Below are positions 1 to 7,347 of a DNA stretch of 7,590 nucleotides, piece by piece. Positions within the stretch are counted from its first letter, which is position 1, and every line of letters begins with the position of its first letter. Origin of the DNA: Gammaproteobacteria bacterium (GTDB lineage: Bacteria > Pseudomonadota > Gammaproteobacteria > Eutrophobiales > Eutrophobiaceae); NCBI GenBank assembly GCA_009843675.1, contig VYCZ01000021.1, positions 1-7,590 on the forward strand. The letters are read 5' to 3'. The notes below the pieces were generated by a model that was not told the DNA's origin, did not search any database, and worked only from the letters and a program-made list of their open reading frames with translations. The translations under genes and the position numbers were made by a program.

Positions 1-1
1 C

Positions 2-1618
2 GGCTGGGGCGCGCGCGGCTATTTTCTGGTGCCCGTCTCCGATAACCTCGGGATAAAACTGGCCGGCGGCAAGCATGACCGTGACGGCTGGATACATAAC
101 CCGACAACCGGCATTGACGGCAGTTCCGTGGACAAGGAGTATTTTTCATTAGGCCTGCACTGGACCCCATCGGACAGAACCACGGTGGACCTGCGCGGCT
201 ATACGGGGACGTCAAAACTTCCCACCGCGTATAAGGACCTGAACGACGGCATAGATACCCTGAGTGTTTATACTGCTGATCATACCAATGCTTCCAGGCG
301 CGAGTTTTCTTCTATCAACGGCACTGTCACCCATGATTTTGACTGGTTTACGGCAAAGGCGATTATCGGTTATCTCGAAACCGAAGTGGCGGACCTGGTC
401 GATTCCGACGGACAGGCAATCAATAACGTGCAATATCGCGGGTTCAATGAATCTGATCAGTTCAGCATGGAATTACAGTTTGCTTCAACGGGGTCCGGCC
501 CGTTTACCTGGCTGATCGGCGCGTTTTATTTCGACGAAAGCGCAGAGGATGACACGCCGTTTAACTTCTTCCGCGATCCCATGGCCATATTCGGCGTGCC
601 GCCGGGTATAGGACTGGGACCGCTTGGTTTGCTGTTCGCGGCGGAAGTGGATACGGAGGCCTGGGCCGGGTTCGGTGAAGTGACATTCCAGCCGGTGGAC
701 AGGATTACGCTCACCGCCGGCGTGCGTTACAGCACAGAGTCCAAGGACTGGCTGGGTTGTATCGGGGGGTTTGCCGTATACGAGGTTGATTACCGACCCG
801 ATCTTTGCGACGGCAGCTTTGTGCCGGATGACGATTCCTGGGATGCCTGGACGCCGCACTTCGTTATCGATTTCCAGTTGACCGACGACATGTTGTTCTA
901 CGCCAGCGCCACCCGGGGATTCCGCAGCGGCGGCTGGAACTGGACCGCCCCCACATTTCCCCATACGGATAATGGCTTTGACCCGGAATTCGTGTGGACC
1001 TACGAGGGCGGCATGAAGGCGGATTTACTGGATCGTCGGGCGCGTTTCAACGTATCGGGTTTTTATTCCGATTACACCGATGTACAGGTGCGCACCACGG
1101 ATCCCAACGGCCTCATCACCATCGTGAATGCGGCTACCGCGGATATCTACGGTGTGGAAATGGAGTTGAGCGCAACCCCTGTCGACAATTTCAATATCGC
1201 CGGGACCGCAGCCTGGTTGGATGCAACCTACGCGGAGTTCATCGGGCAGACCGGAGCTGACCTGTCCGGCAACAGGTTGAACCGGGCGCCGGAGTGGCAA
1301 CTCTCACTGATGGCGCAATACACGTTCCCCATCGGCGATTTCGGCACACTGACCCCCCGTATCGAATGGCAATACGTCGATGAAATGTTCCATGACGAGA
1401 ACAACACCCAGCCCCAGGGGTCGGAGAGTTTCGACATCGTCAACGTAAAGCTGCGCTTTGAATCCAATGATTCCCGCTGGGGGGCGGAACTGTACGCCAG
1501 GAATGCGGACAATACCCAGTACCGGGCGCATTCGTTCCAGGGAATCCTCCCCAACATTCTGCCCAGCCAGTACAGCGACCCGCGCATATTCGGCGGCAAG
1601 GTGTTTTTCAATTTTTAG
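2..1618 (+). CDS. TonB-dependent outer-membrane receptor, C-terminal part (5' end outside window)
   Basis: This is the beta-barrel part of a TonB-dependent receptor, which imports a scarce or bulky ligand across the outer membrane using TonB/ExbBD energy. The frame is open from base 2, and the GTG at 29 lies inside the barrel, so it is not a real start. The signal peptide, TonB box and most or all of the plug lie upstream. The protein shows alternating amphipathic strands with aromatic girdles. It contains GFRSGGWNW (from about 914), then FNVSGFYSDYTDVQV (from about 1046), a stretch typical of late barrel strands, followed by NAATADIYGVEMELS. It ends in GGKVFFNF, and a C-terminal Phe is the usual outer-membrane assembly signal. 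Two Cys codons (758, 806) in a predicted outer loop could form a disulfide. The ligand is unknown. It lies 81 bases upstream of hyuA on the same strand, so it may feed the hydantoinase-like enzymes. The family call is firm; the ligand link is inference. Confidence 0.93.
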   Translation, partial: GWGARGYFLVPVSDNLGIKLAGGKHDRDGWIHNPTTGIDGSSVDKEYFSLGLHWTPSDRTTVDLRGYTGTSKLPTAYKDLNDGIDTLSVYTADHTNASRREFSSINGTVTHDFDWFTAKAIIGYLETEVADLVDSDGQAINNVQYRGFNESDQFSMELQFASTGSGPFTWLIGAFYFDESAEDDTPFNFFRDPMAIFGVPPGIGLGPLGLLFAAEVDTEAWAGFGEVTFQPVDRITLTAGVRYSTESKDWLGCIGGFAVYEVDYRPDLCDGSFVPDDDSWDAWTPHFVIDFQLTDDMLFYASATRGFRSGGWNWTAPTFPHTDNGFDPEFVWTYEGGMKADLLDRRARFNVSGFYSDYTDVQVRTTDPNGLITIVNAATADIYGVEMELSATPVDNFNIAGTAAWLDATYAEFIGQTGADLSGNRLNRAPEWQLSLMAQYTFPIGDFGTLTPRIEWQYVDEMFHDENNTQPQGSESFDIVNVKLRFESNDSRWGAELYARNADNTQYRAHSFQGILPNILPSQYSDPRIFGGKVFFNF

Positions 1619-1651
1619 TTGGTACTGCCAACCAATGGATTACCTTGAAAT

Positions 1652-1681
1652 GCAGGGGACGGAATTAATTCCGCCCCCTGC
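1652..1681. repeat. REP-like palindrome copy 1 (receptor-hyuA junction)
   Basis: This 30-base inverted repeat has a single mismatched pair. The left arm reads GCAGGGGACGGAATT and the right arm AATTCCGCCCCCTGC, with no spacer. It lies 33 bases after the receptor stop and ends 18 bases before the hyuA start codon. It shares the GGGGAC-GGA-TT arm pattern with the palindromes at 3747 and 5536. No T-run follows, so it is not a standard intrinsic terminator. In RNA it would form a GC-rich hairpin just upstream of hyuA, which could protect the 3' end of the receptor message or reduce hyuA translation. Confidence 0.8.
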
Positions 1682-1699
1682 GGTTCCGGATACCGACTG

Positions 1700-3736
1700 A
1701 TGGCTACCAGGATCGGCGTTGACATCGGCGGCACGTTTACCGATCTGCTGTTCTATAACGATGAGACTTCGGATATGTTGGTGGCCAAGGTGCCTACCAC
1801 TCCTGCGTCTCCCGAGCAGGGTTGTGTCCAGGCAGTAACGGACTCCGTTGATGGAGACCAGTTGCAGGCGACGCAGTATTTTTTGCACGGGACCACTGTC
1901 GGGCTTAACTCTTTACTGGAACGCAAGGGCGCCAGGGTCGGCCTGCTGGCTACCCGGGGGTTTCGCGATATCCTGGAAATCCGCCGCGGTGACCGTGATG
2001 AGATGTATAACCTGTTCTGGCAGTTGCCGGAACCCCTGGTCCCCAGGCGGTTGCGCCTGCCTGTGACGGGCCGGGTGCGGTCCGACGGCACGGTTCACAT
2101 CGCTTTTGAAAAGCAGGACGTCCTGGACGCGCTCGAGATATTCACCGGTGAAGGGGTGAACAGTATCGCGGTGGCGTTCATGAATGCCTACGCCAACCCG
2201 GACCATGAACTGGCCGCGGAAACCGCACTGAGGGAGGCCGGATTCGACGGCGAGATCTCCCTGTCCCACCGGATATCGCGGGAATACCGCGAGTATGAAC
2301 GCACTTCCACCACCGTAATTGATGCCTTCGTGCGCGGACGCATGTCAAATTACCTGCGGCGGCTGGAAGCCGACCTGCGCAGCGCCGGGTTCAACGGCGC
2401 CTGCCTCATCACCCGTTCCGGCAGCGGTTCCATGACGTTCTCAGAAGCCGAAGACCGGCCGTTCGAGACGATCATGTCGGGGCCGGTGGCAGGCGCTGAA
2501 GGCGGAGGCGAACTGTCCAGGCAACTGGACCTGGGAGACCTGATAACGGCTGACGTCGGCGGCACCAGTTTTGATACCTGCGTGATCACCCGGGGGCGGC
2601 CAACCTTGTTGTTCGAGGGGAAGATAGTCGGCATGCCGTTGCAGACTCCCTGGGTGGACGTACGCTCCATCGGCGCCGGGGGAGGGTCCATCGCCCAGGT
2701 TGACGTAGGTGGACTGCTCCGTGTCGGCCCCGAGAGCGGTGGCGCCGATCCGGGTCCCGCCTGCTATGGCAAAGGGGGTGAAAATGCCTGTATGACCGAT
2801 GCGGCCTATTACCTCGGCATGCTGGGGGAAGGGAAACTGGCATCGGGACTGCAACTTGACTTGTCACTTGCGGAAAAGGCCTTGCAACCACCGGCCAATA
2901 AACTGGGTTACGGCCTGGACGAAACTGCCATCGGTATTATGGATATCGCATCGGCATCCATGGCCGATGCTATCCGTGAAATTACCGTGGAGCAGGGTAT
3001 TGACCCGAGAAAGCTGAAACTGCTGGCTTTCGGCGGCGCCGGGCCTTTGATGAGTACCCTCCTGGCGCGCGACCTGGATATTACCGAGATCGTTATCCCC
3101 CTCCACGCCGGCAATTTTTCGGCCTGGGGACTGCTGGGGGCCGATCTCACCCGGGCTACTGCGCGCACGCGCATCATGCGGCTTGATGAAGACAGCCTGG
3201 CAACTGCCAATGACATCCTGGAAGAGATGTATTCGGACCTGGCCGCCCGCGCAGGCAGCTCAGGCGGTGGGGATGAGTGGGCGCGGGAGGTTGGCCTGGA
3301 CATGCGTTACAAGGGACAGGAACATACATTGAGTATCAATGTACCCGGCGAAAACGGCCGGGTGACGATCTCGACCGACCAGGTACGCGACATCTTCACC
3401 CGCGATTACGATCGGACCTTCGGCAATACCATGGATGAGCCGGTGGAGATAGTATCGATCCGCGCCACGGTGAGACATGCCCTGCCAAGAAGGACGGAGG
3501 GACCTTCAGCGTTGAACGGTTCCGACGGAATTTACCAGGACCGGGAAGCATACTCCTTTACCGAAAAGAAACGAATGAACTTCCGGATTCTTGACCGCTC
3601 ATCCATGCAGGTCGGCGATACCCTGGCAGGACCTGCTATTATTAATGAACCGACTGCGACAACTTACCTCGATGCGAACTGGGACTGTACAGTGCATGAA
3701 TCAGGGTGCCTGTTTATTACGCGTGTTGCCACGTAA
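1700..3736 (+). CDS. hyuA: Hydantoinase/oxoprolinase family subunit A (HyuA-like ATPase), complete
   Basis: This 678-residue protein has the normal length and domain order for HyuA. Residues 6-15 (GVDIGGTFTD) are the phosphate-1 loop of the N-terminal hydantoinase/oxoprolinase domain, and HGTTVGLN follows at 63-70. The central hydantoinase A domain runs from about residue 208. It includes DVGGTSFD (285-292, second phosphate motif), GAGGGSI (325-331), GADPGPACYG (348-357) and FGGAGPL (444-450, nucleotide-binding end). The C-terminal domain continues to residue 678. In the family this subunit phosphorylates a carbonyl or amide oxygen with ATP in the cytoplasm, in complex with HyuB. The start is supported by the position of the phosphate loop, but its ribosome site is weak (only GGA at 1688-1690), and a palindrome ends 18 bases upstream. 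It is followed after 75 bases by hyuB. The substrate cannot be assigned: 5-oxoproline, a hydantoin, a lactam and a ketone are all possible. Confidence 0.95.
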   Translation: MATRIGVDIGGTFTDLLFYNDETSDMLVAKVPTTPASPEQGCVQAVTDSVDGDQLQATQYFLHGTTVGLNSLLERKGARVGLLATRGFRDILEIRRGDRDEMYNLFWQLPEPLVPRRLRLPVTGRVRSDGTVHIAFEKQDVLDALEIFTGEGVNSIAVAFMNAYANPDHELAAETALREAGFDGEISLSHRISREYREYERTSTTVIDAFVRGRMSNYLRRLEADLRSAGFNGACLITRSGSGSMTFSEAEDRPFETIMSGPVAGAEGGGELSRQLDLGDLITADVGGTSFDTCVITRGRPTLLFEGKIVGMPLQTPWVDVRSIGAGGGSIAQVDVGGLLRVGPESGGADPGPACYGKGGENACMTDAAYYLGMLGEGKLASGLQLDLSLAEKALQPPANKLGYGLDETAIGIMDIASASMADAIREITVEQGIDPRKLKLLAFGGAGPLMSTLLARDLDITEIVIPLHAGNFSAWGLLGADLTRATARTRIMRLDEDSLATANDILEEMYSDLAARAGSSGGGDEWAREVGLDMRYKGQEHTLSINVPGENGRVTISTDQVRDIFTRDYDRTFGNTMDEPVEIVSIRATVRHALPRRTEGPSALNGSDGIYQDREAYSFTEKKRMNFRILDRSSMQVGDTLAGPAIINEPTATTYLDANWDCTVHESGCLFITRVAT

Positions 3737-3746
3737 CGGGAGCACC

Positions 3747-3771
3747 GGGGACGGATTTGAAATCCGTCCCC
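3747..3771. repeat. REP-like palindrome copy 2 (hyuA-hyuB junction)
   Basis: This is a perfect inverted repeat: a 12-base arm GGGGACGGATTT (3747-3758), one central G, and the exact complement AAATCCGTCCCC (3760-3771). It begins 11 bases after the hyuA stop. It belongs to the same family as the copies at 1652 and 5536. The bases that follow (CATACAACTC) contain no T-run, so an intrinsic terminator is unlikely. A transcript hairpin here could set the ratio of subunit A to B by affecting RNA stability. Confidence 0.88.
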
Positions 3772-3800
3772 ATACAACTCACGCCGTTAGTTCGCGCAAC

Positions 3801-3805
3801 GGGAG
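3801..3805 (+). promoter_or_regulatory. Ribosome binding site of the first hyuB
   Basis: GGGAG lies 6 bases before the ATG at 3812. It is well placed, and it fixes the start of a protein whose N-terminus is longer than is usual for HyuB. Confidence 0.75.
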
Positions 3806-3811
3806 ACAGTT

Positions 3812-5548
3812 ATGGATACACTAGCTGACAGCGAAATCAGGATTTATCGAGCCTTGCCCGGCAAGGATACCGGTATCGATGCCGATCCGGTACAGACCGA
3901 AATCGTTCGGCATTCACTCAATTCAGCCGCAAACCAGATGAAACGGACCCTGATCCGCACCTCGTTCTCGCCGGTCATCTACGAGGTGCTGGATTTCGCC
4001 GCGGCCCTGTATGATTCACAGGTACGGTTGCTCGCCCAGGCGCCATCTATCCCGCTGTTCATGGGCACCCTGAATTTCTGTGTCGAAGCGGCGGTTGAAG
4101 GAGCCGGCGGCGTGGAAAACCTCGAACCCGGTGACGTCATCCTCTACAACTGGCCGTTCGGCACCGGATCCCATGCCCAGGACACGGCCATGATCCAGCC
4201 GGTGTTTACCGATGACGGCACGCTGGTCGGATATTCGGCTATCAAGGCCCACTGGCTGGATATAGGCGCTATTGCGCCATACTGCACCGATACCAGGGAT
4301 GTTTTCCAGGAGGGAACGTTTTTCCCGGGCGTGAAACTCTACAGGGGCGGAAAGCTGGTTGATGATATTCACCGTTTTGTGGTTGCCAATTCACGTATGC
4401 CTGCATTCGTCGCGGGAGATATTCTTGCGCAGGCAACCGCCGTAGGGGTCGGGGCGCGCAACCTGGTCCGTATCGTTGAACGTTACGGCCTCGAGGTATT
4501 TCGCAACACAGTTGAACGCATATTCGACCATGGAGAGGCGACAGTGCGCAGTTATTTCGAAAAGATCCCTGACGGACGCTACGTGGGACACGGCATGATG
4601 GACAACAATGGCGTTGACGAAAAGCCGATACCTTTCAATGTCATTATCGAAGTGAAAGGGTCATCGGTCCGGGTGGACTTCACCAATTCGCCGGAGGTGC
4701 AGCCCGGTCCGGTAAACTGCCCGGTTGCGTCAACCGTTTCAGCCAGCCGCGTCGCAATCACCATGTTGGCGGGAGGCAACCAGGCGCCCTGTGACGGTCA
4801 TTTCCGGCCCCTGGAAATCGTTACCAGGCGGAATTCCATGTTCGACCCCAACCCGCCGGCCCCTTGTTTCCTGTATGGCTGGCCGGCCATGCAGTCCATG
4901 GAAGTCATCTACCATGCCATGTCCAAGGTCAACCCGGAAACCGTGCCTGCCTGCTCAGGTGGCGACCTGTGCGCCCTGGTATGGTGGGGCACCAGGCAGG
5001 ATACGGGCGAAATGTGGGGTGACGGCTCGCCGTTTCCCGTCGGTCACGGCGGCAGCACCAGGGGAGACGGCAGCACCATGATGCATGCGGCCGAGGCTGC
5101 AACCCGGTTTGCCTCGATGGAGGTGATGGAATCCAAGTTTCCCTGGGTGGTTGAACAGTGCCAGTTCGTGCCCGACAGTTGCGGCGCCGGCCGGTACCGC
5201 GGTGGTCTGGGCTATGACCTGGGGTTTGAACTGCTGGAAGATGCCTGGTGCACACCGACCCTGGAACGGACCCGAACCAGGCCCTGGGGGCTGGCCGGCG
5301 GTAGCGAGGCGCGCGCCAACAGCGGAACCTTGCGTCTTCCCGACGGCAGGGTAGAGGCCTTTACCAAGGCGACGGGCATGGCGGTACCGAAAGGGGCCGT
5401 GCTGACAATCCATGCCGGCGGGGGAGGTGGTTATGGTCCGCCGGACAAGCGGCCATCGGAGCAGGTCATCGCTGACCTGAAGGAAGGTTACATCACTGAA
5501 ACATTCGCCCGGGAACACTATCCTGGAAAACTCCAGGGACAGATTTAA
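3812..5548 (+). CDS. hyuB: Hydantoinase/oxoprolinase family subunit B (HyuB), first copy, complete
   Basis: This 578-residue HyuB is the partner that completes the reaction started by ATP-dependent activation on HyuA. After an extension of about 23 residues, the family domain starts at DADPVQTEIVRHSL and runs nearly to the C-terminus. Candidate metal ligands, by analogy with characterised relatives, are D61 (LDFAAALYD), H121 and D124 (GTGSHAQD), and H147 and D150 (AHWLDIG). Other family blocks are FPGVKLYRGGK (171-181), GDILAQATAVGVGARNL (202-218), VPACSGGD, DSCGAGRYRGG, RPWGLAGGSEARAN and AGGGGGYGPP near the end. Two usual blocks are altered: NWPFGTGSH stands where many members have NDPYxGGTH, and SIPLFMG where many have HIPVHLG. 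The final codons and the TAA stop lie inside a palindrome (5536-5557). It is followed after 50 bases by a paralogue. The family is certain; the substrate is unknown. Confidence 0.95.
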   Translation: MDTLADSEIRIYRALPGKDTGIDADPVQTEIVRHSLNSAANQMKRTLIRTSFSPVIYEVLDFAAALYDSQVRLLAQAPSIPLFMGTLNFCVEAAVEGAGGVENLEPGDVILYNWPFGTGSHAQDTAMIQPVFTDDGTLVGYSAIKAHWLDIGAIAPYCTDTRDVFQEGTFFPGVKLYRGGKLVDDIHRFVVANSRMPAFVAGDILAQATAVGVGARNLVRIVERYGLEVFRNTVERIFDHGEATVRSYFEKIPDGRYVGHGMMDNNGVDEKPIPFNVIIEVKGSSVRVDFTNSPEVQPGPVNCPVASTVSASRVAITMLAGGNQAPCDGHFRPLEIVTRRNSMFDPNPPAPCFLYGWPAMQSMEVIYHAMSKVNPETVPACSGGDLCALVWWGTRQDTGEMWGDGSPFPVGHGGSTRGDGSTMMHAAEAATRFASMEVMESKFPWVVEQCQFVPDSCGAGRYRGGLGYDLGFELLEDAWCTPTLERTRTRPWGLAGGSEARANSGTLRLPDGRVEAFTKATGMAVPKGAVLTIHAGGGGGYGPPDKRPSEQVIADLKEGYITETFAREHYPGKLQGQI

Positions 5549-5557
5549 ATCTGTCCC
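5536..5557. repeat. REP-like palindrome copy 3, overlapping the 3' end of the first hyuB
   Basis: This is a perfect 22-base palindrome: GGGACAGATTT (5536-5546) followed directly by AAATCTGTCCC (5547-5557). It is the same family as the copies at 1652 and 3747. Relative to copy 2, a G is replaced by A in the left arm and the matching C by T in the right arm, so pairing is kept. Its central TAA is the stop codon of hyuB (5546-5548), and its left half encodes the last residues. No T-run follows. Confidence 0.88.
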
Positions 5558-5586
5558 CGGAATTCGAGGCGTCCGCCGCAGAATAT

Positions 5587-5593
5587 GAGAGAG
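5587..5593 (+). promoter_or_regulatory. Probable ribosome binding site of the second hyuB
   Basis: The purine run GAGAGAG sits 5 bases before the ATG at 5599. It is an imperfect Shine-Dalgarno match. A second in-frame ATG at 5605 is possible but is worse placed relative to this site. Confidence 0.5.
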
Positions 5594-5598
5594 CATCC

Positions 5599-7338
5599 AT
5601 GGACATGAACGTAACTGAAACTGTTGTGCATAAAGCGGGCTTCGGCCGTTCCGAGGGAGTGTACGACGCCGACCCGGTAACGACCGAGATACTGCGCAAT
5701 TCGCTCTGTTCCGCCGCCAATCAAATGAAGAGCACCTTGTGCCGGATCGCATTTTCGCCGCTGATATATGAAACACTGGATTTTGCCGCGGCCATCTACG
5801 ACGAGGACTTCTGCATGCTGGCCCAGGCGCCCTCACTGCCGCTGTTCATGGGCTCGCTGACTTATTGCGTAAAAGAAGCCTCCGATGCGGTAGGCGGTCC
5901 TGACAACATGCGGGAAGGAGACGTGATCATATACAACTGGCCCTTTGGCACGGGGTCGCACGCCCAGGATGTCGTGTTGGTGGCGCCGGCATTTCTCGGA
6001 AAAAAACTGATTGGCTACACGGCGGTCAAGGCCCATTGGCTGGATATCGCGGCCAAGGAACCCTATTGCACCGATACGACTGACGTTTACCAGGAAGGTG
6101 TAATCTTCCCCGGCATCAAGTTGTACGATGGCGGCGAGGTCGTGCGGGATGTATACAACCTGGTGATGGCTAATACGCGTATGCCCAATATTATTTTCGG
6201 CGACATGCGGGCGCAGGCGACTGCCGTAAATGTCGGCGCCCGTGAACTGCAGCGCGTGGTGAAACGCTTCGGTTATGAGACATTCAGGACCTCGACACAA
6301 CGCATTTACGATCACGGAGAGGCGCTCGTACGGCGTTATTTTGCGGACCTGCCGGACGGCCGTTACGTGGGGGAGGGTTGCGTGGATGATGACGGCCTCA
6401 GTGATGACAAGATACCCTACCAGGTCATGGTCGAAATAGACGGCGATACGGTCCGGGTGGATTATTCCCATGCGCCGCCGGCAACCCGCGGTCCCATCAA
6501 TTGCCCGGTCCCTTCCACCATATCAGTAGCCCGGGTCGCCATCTCCATGCTTGCCGGCAGCGGATATGCGCCCAATGAAGGGCATTTCCGCCCCCTGGAA
6601 GTGATAACCAGGCCGGGTACGCTGTTTCATCCGTTACCGCCATCGCCGTCATTTCTCTACGGTTGGCCTGCATTACAGTCCATCGATGCGATTTACAACG
6701 CCATCGGCAAGGCGAAACCGGAAGCCGTACCCGCATGTTCAGGTTGTGACATTCCGAATGTTTACTGGTGGGGCTACCGGGAAAAAACCGGTGAACCCTG
6801 GGCCCACGGCGGCGGCATGCCCTGCGGTGGCGGCGCACATGTCCGTGGTGACGGGACAACCATGTACCATGTATCCCTGGCGCAGTCACGCATCTCTCCC
6901 CTGGAACTGGCCGAAACCAAGTTTCCCTTGATCTATAACAAGTTTGAACTGGCCCAGGACAGTTGCGGAGCAGGAAAAAACCGTGGCGCCTGTGGCATAG
7001 ATATCAGCTACCACGTCACCGAGGAATGTTTCGGTACCGCTCCGATTGAAAGGCAAAAGACGCCGCCCTGGGGCCTGCAAGGCGGCATGGAAGCGCGAGC
7101 GAACAGTATGACAGTATATCGGCCCGGTGAATCGCCGGAAAAAATCGGCAAGGCAACGGGTCTGAAGTTCCCCAAAGGGACCGTAGTTGACTTGTCTATT
7201 GCGGGGGGCGGTGGTTACGGACCGCCTTCGGAACGAGCATTGGAGCGCGTGTATGGAGATGTCGCCGACGGTTATATTTCGGAGGCGTATGCGCGGGAAT
7301 ACTATCCCCACTCGTTCAGCGACGAACAGGCGGCATAG
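5599..7338 (+). CDS. hyuB: Hydantoinase/oxoprolinase family subunit B (HyuB), second copy, complete
   Basis: This 579-residue HyuB is a paralogue of the upstream copy and is almost collinear with it. From DADPV onward, 47 of the first 65 residues match by eye count, and there is no gap through residue 130. Candidate metal ligands are kept: D61 (LDFAAAIYD), H121 and D124 (GTGSHAQD), H146 and D149 (AHWLDIA). It shares the variant blocks YNWPFGTGSHAQD and LPLFMG, plus VPACSGCD, DSCGAGKNRG, PPWGLQGGMEARAN and AGGGGYGPP. The N-terminal extension of about 23 residues is as long as in the first copy but unlike it in sequence. Identical protein blocks use different codons, so the duplication is old and both copies appear to be under selection. 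It may pair with the HyuA starting at 7427 or form mixed complexes with the upstream HyuA. The start may be ATG 5599 or 5605. The substrate is unknown. Confidence 0.95.
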   Translation: MDMNVTETVVHKAGFGRSEGVYDADPVTTEILRNSLCSAANQMKSTLCRIAFSPLIYETLDFAAAIYDEDFCMLAQAPSLPLFMGSLTYCVKEASDAVGGPDNMREGDVIIYNWPFGTGSHAQDVVLVAPAFLGKKLIGYTAVKAHWLDIAAKEPYCTDTTDVYQEGVIFPGIKLYDGGEVVRDVYNLVMANTRMPNIIFGDMRAQATAVNVGARELQRVVKRFGYETFRTSTQRIYDHGEALVRRYFADLPDGRYVGEGCVDDDGLSDDKIPYQVMVEIDGDTVRVDYSHAPPATRGPINCPVPSTISVARVAISMLAGSGYAPNEGHFRPLEVITRPGTLFHPLPPSPSFLYGWPALQSIDAIYNAIGKAKPEAVPACSGCDIPNVYWWGYREKTGEPWAHGGGMPCGGGAHVRGDGTTMYHVSLAQSRISPLELAETKFPLIYNKFELAQDSCGAGKNRGACGIDISYHVTEECFGTAPIERQKTPPWGLQGGMEARANSMTVYRPGESPEKIGKATGLKFPKGTVVDLSIAGGGGYGPPSERALERVYGDVADGYISEAYAREYYPHSFSDEQAA

Positions 7339-7347
7339 CGTACCGTT

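Noticed and set aside
485..964. Antisense open frame inside the receptor gene
   Set aside because: It lies entirely within a clear beta-barrel coding frame, has biased composition and shows no family motif.
1618..1632. Short hairpin GTTGG/CCAAC right after the receptor stop
   Set aside because: The stem is only 5 pairs with no following T-run, too weak to call a terminator or regulatory site.
1700..5548. Naming the pair 5-oxoprolinase, acetone carboxylase or caprolactamase
   Set aside because: The family is clear, but substrate-specific residues cannot be assigned by eye. The B motifs differ from the common type, and no small third subunit of acetone carboxylase is visible in the window.
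1652..5557. Palindromes as intrinsic terminators
   Set aside because: None of the three is followed by a T-run on either useful side, and all genes continue in the same direction with short gaps.
4955..5836. Long antisense open frame opposite the two hyuB genes
   Set aside because: It runs across the end of one well-supported gene and the start of the next. The translation is rich in Arg, Pro and Gly with no recognisable motif, which is typical of a high-GC shadow frame.
5833..6471. Antisense open frame of about 210 codons inside the second hyuB
   Set aside because: The + strand frame is strongly conserved with its paralogue. The antisense product shows no domain, and its openness follows from codon bias.
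3812..7338. Tandem hyuB as a recent duplication or assembly artefact
   Set aside because: Identical protein blocks use different synonymous codons, and the termini and spacers differ, so the copies are old and distinct.
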